Below, one piece after another: positions 13,457 to 13,916 of a stretch of 13,916 bases of DNA (positions are counted from its first letter, which is position 1; the number at the start of each line of letters is the position of its first letter). Origin of the DNA: an uncultured Rubrobacteraceae bacterium (GTDB lineage Bacteria > Actinomycetota > Rubrobacteria > Rubrobacterales > Rubrobacteraceae); contig CADCUZ010000031.1 of assembly GCA_902806015.1 (NCBI GenBank), forward strand, positions 1 through 13,916, written 5' to 3'. The translations under genes were made by a program, and so were the position numbers. Below the pieces are notes generated by a model. That model was not told where the DNA came from and did not search any database. It was given only the letters and a program-made list of their open reading frames with translations.

Positions 13457-13471
13457 CAAGAAAAGTTCTTG
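13457..13471. promoter_or_regulatory. Dyad upstream of the sufC promoter
   Basis: CAAGAA (13457-13462) and TTCTTG (13466-13471) form a perfect 6-bp inverted repeat with a 3-base centre, 17 bases upstream of the candidate -35 box. It could be an operator for a regulator of iron-sulfur assembly; it does not match a site I know well enough to name. Confidence 0.3.
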
Positions 13472-13488
13472 GTTGTGATGCGTTTACG

Positions 13489-13517
13489 TTGTTGGGGTAG
13501 GGGGCCTGTGGTTAAAT
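13489..13517 (+). promoter_or_regulatory. Candidate sufC promoter
   Basis: TTGTTG (13489-13494), a 17-base spacer and TTAAAT (13512-13517) fit a housekeeping promoter loosely (3 of 6 and 4 of 6 matches). This AT-richer stretch is the best candidate within the 274-base gap before the GTG at 13563, and would give a leader of about 40 bases. Confidence 0.35.
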
Positions 13518-13562
13518 GGGACTTACAGTATCAAGGTTTAACAGTTGGATTGGCGGGGTTCG

Positions 13563-13913
13563 GTGCTAAAGATAGAAAACTTGCAAGTCGAAATCGAGGG
13601 TGGCGAGATCCTGAAGGGTCTCGACCTAGAGGTAGGCAAGGGTGAGATTCACGCGATCATGGGCCCGAACGGGTCGGGCAAGAGCACCCTCTCGAACGTT
13701 CTCATGGGCCATCCCCGCTACGACGTAACGGGCGGCAGCATCACTTTCATGGACGAGGACGTGATGGAGCTCGAGGCCGACGAGCGGGCGAGGCTCGGCA
13801 TGTTCCTCGCGTTCCAGTACCCGAGCGAGGTGCCCGGCGTCTCCGTGGCGAACTTCCTCAGGACGGCCGTCAACTCCGTGCGGGAGAACGAGCTTTCCCC
13901 AATGGAGATGTAA
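13563..13913 (+). CDS. sufC: SufC iron-sulfur assembly ATPase, 5' part, early stop
   Basis: SufC is the ABC-type ATPase of the SufBCD scaffold that builds iron-sulfur clusters. The visible part begins [20 protein letters not shown], has Walker [10 protein letters not shown] (34-42), the SufC-specific [12 protein letters not shown] (47-58), the Q-loop [11 protein letters not shown] (82-92) and ends LSPMEM at residue 116. Full-length SufC is about 250 residues, with signature, Walker B and switch His in the missing half. A TAA (13911-13913) interrupts the gene three bases before the window ends. Relatives often have Tyr or another residue followed by Arg/Lys here, so either TAC/TAT became TAA or one base is missing (TA plus a lost base, then AAC CG). 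Whether the rest follows in another frame cannot be seen. The GTG start gives the family-typical beginning; the 18 bases before it in frame do not. Confidence 0.85.
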   Translation: MLKIENLQVEIEGGEILKGLDLEVGKGEIHAIMGPNGSGKSTLSNVLMGHPRYDVTGGSITFMDEDVMELEADERARLGMFLAFQYPSEVPGVSVANFLRTAVNSVRENELSPMEM

Positions 13914-13916
13914 CCG

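Overview
The window looks like a piece of a high-GC actinobacterial chromosome. GTG and TTG starts are common, tightly coupled gene pairs (ATGA, GTGA and TAGTG overlaps) recur, and the gene families (actinobacterial holin-X membrane protein with a DUF3618 partner, YtrA-type GntR regulator, YqeC, LarC, YgfZ, SufC, GYD protein) would suit Rubrobacter or a relative. That placement is inferred from gene content and composition and was not tested against a database. No rRNA, tRNA, CRISPR array, complete insertion sequence or prophage is visible.

Layout. Positions 1-1970 are mostly decayed: a frameshifted GYD-domain gene (386-680), a 128-bp element with imperfect terminal inverted repeats (729-856), an unrecognised minus-strand gene broken by two stops and a frameshift (1207-1562), and the first third of a 2Fe-2S ferredoxin (1591-1766, minus). 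A cupin gene (1970-2332) is followed by a broken membrane-anchored DUF4097 gene (2351-3264) and a coupled Yip1-like membrane protein (3264-3851). On the minus strand come an M20D amidohydrolase (3879-5054), a gluQ pseudogene for glutamyl-Q tRNA(Asp) synthetase (5104-6016), a 20-codon coupled remnant, and a GntR regulator with its own promoter and operator (6175-6653). A dyad-rich gap leads to an alpha/beta hydrolase (6902-7735, minus) and yqeC (7922-8671, minus). Divergently from yqeC run a holin-X-like protein and a DUF3618-like protein (8895-9700), then larC (9755-10936). A cold-shock gene (11035-11238, minus) and a broken HAD hydrolase (11347-11971, minus) follow. The right end carries ygfZ, a coupled PchB/AroQ-type chorismate-utilising enzyme, and the start of sufC behind a long leader.

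Themes. ygfZ and sufC both serve iron-sulfur proteins, and larC and yqeC belong to metal-cofactor assembly, but the usual partners larA, larB, larE, selD and the other suf genes are not in view. The holin-X and DUF3618 genes form a two-gene envelope unit.

The most striking property is damage. Six protein genes are clearly broken and a seventh (sufC) meets a stop at the window edge, while at least twelve neighbours are intact. Five of the seven in-frame interrupting stops are TAG, yet TAG is also the normal terminator of five intact genes here. I read this as real gene decay or consensus-sequence errors, not recoding. I found no convincing undescribed system. The items most worth a second look are the PchB-like enzyme with Glu where PchB has its active-site Gln90, the inverted-repeat element at 729-856, and the dyad-rich intergenic regions.
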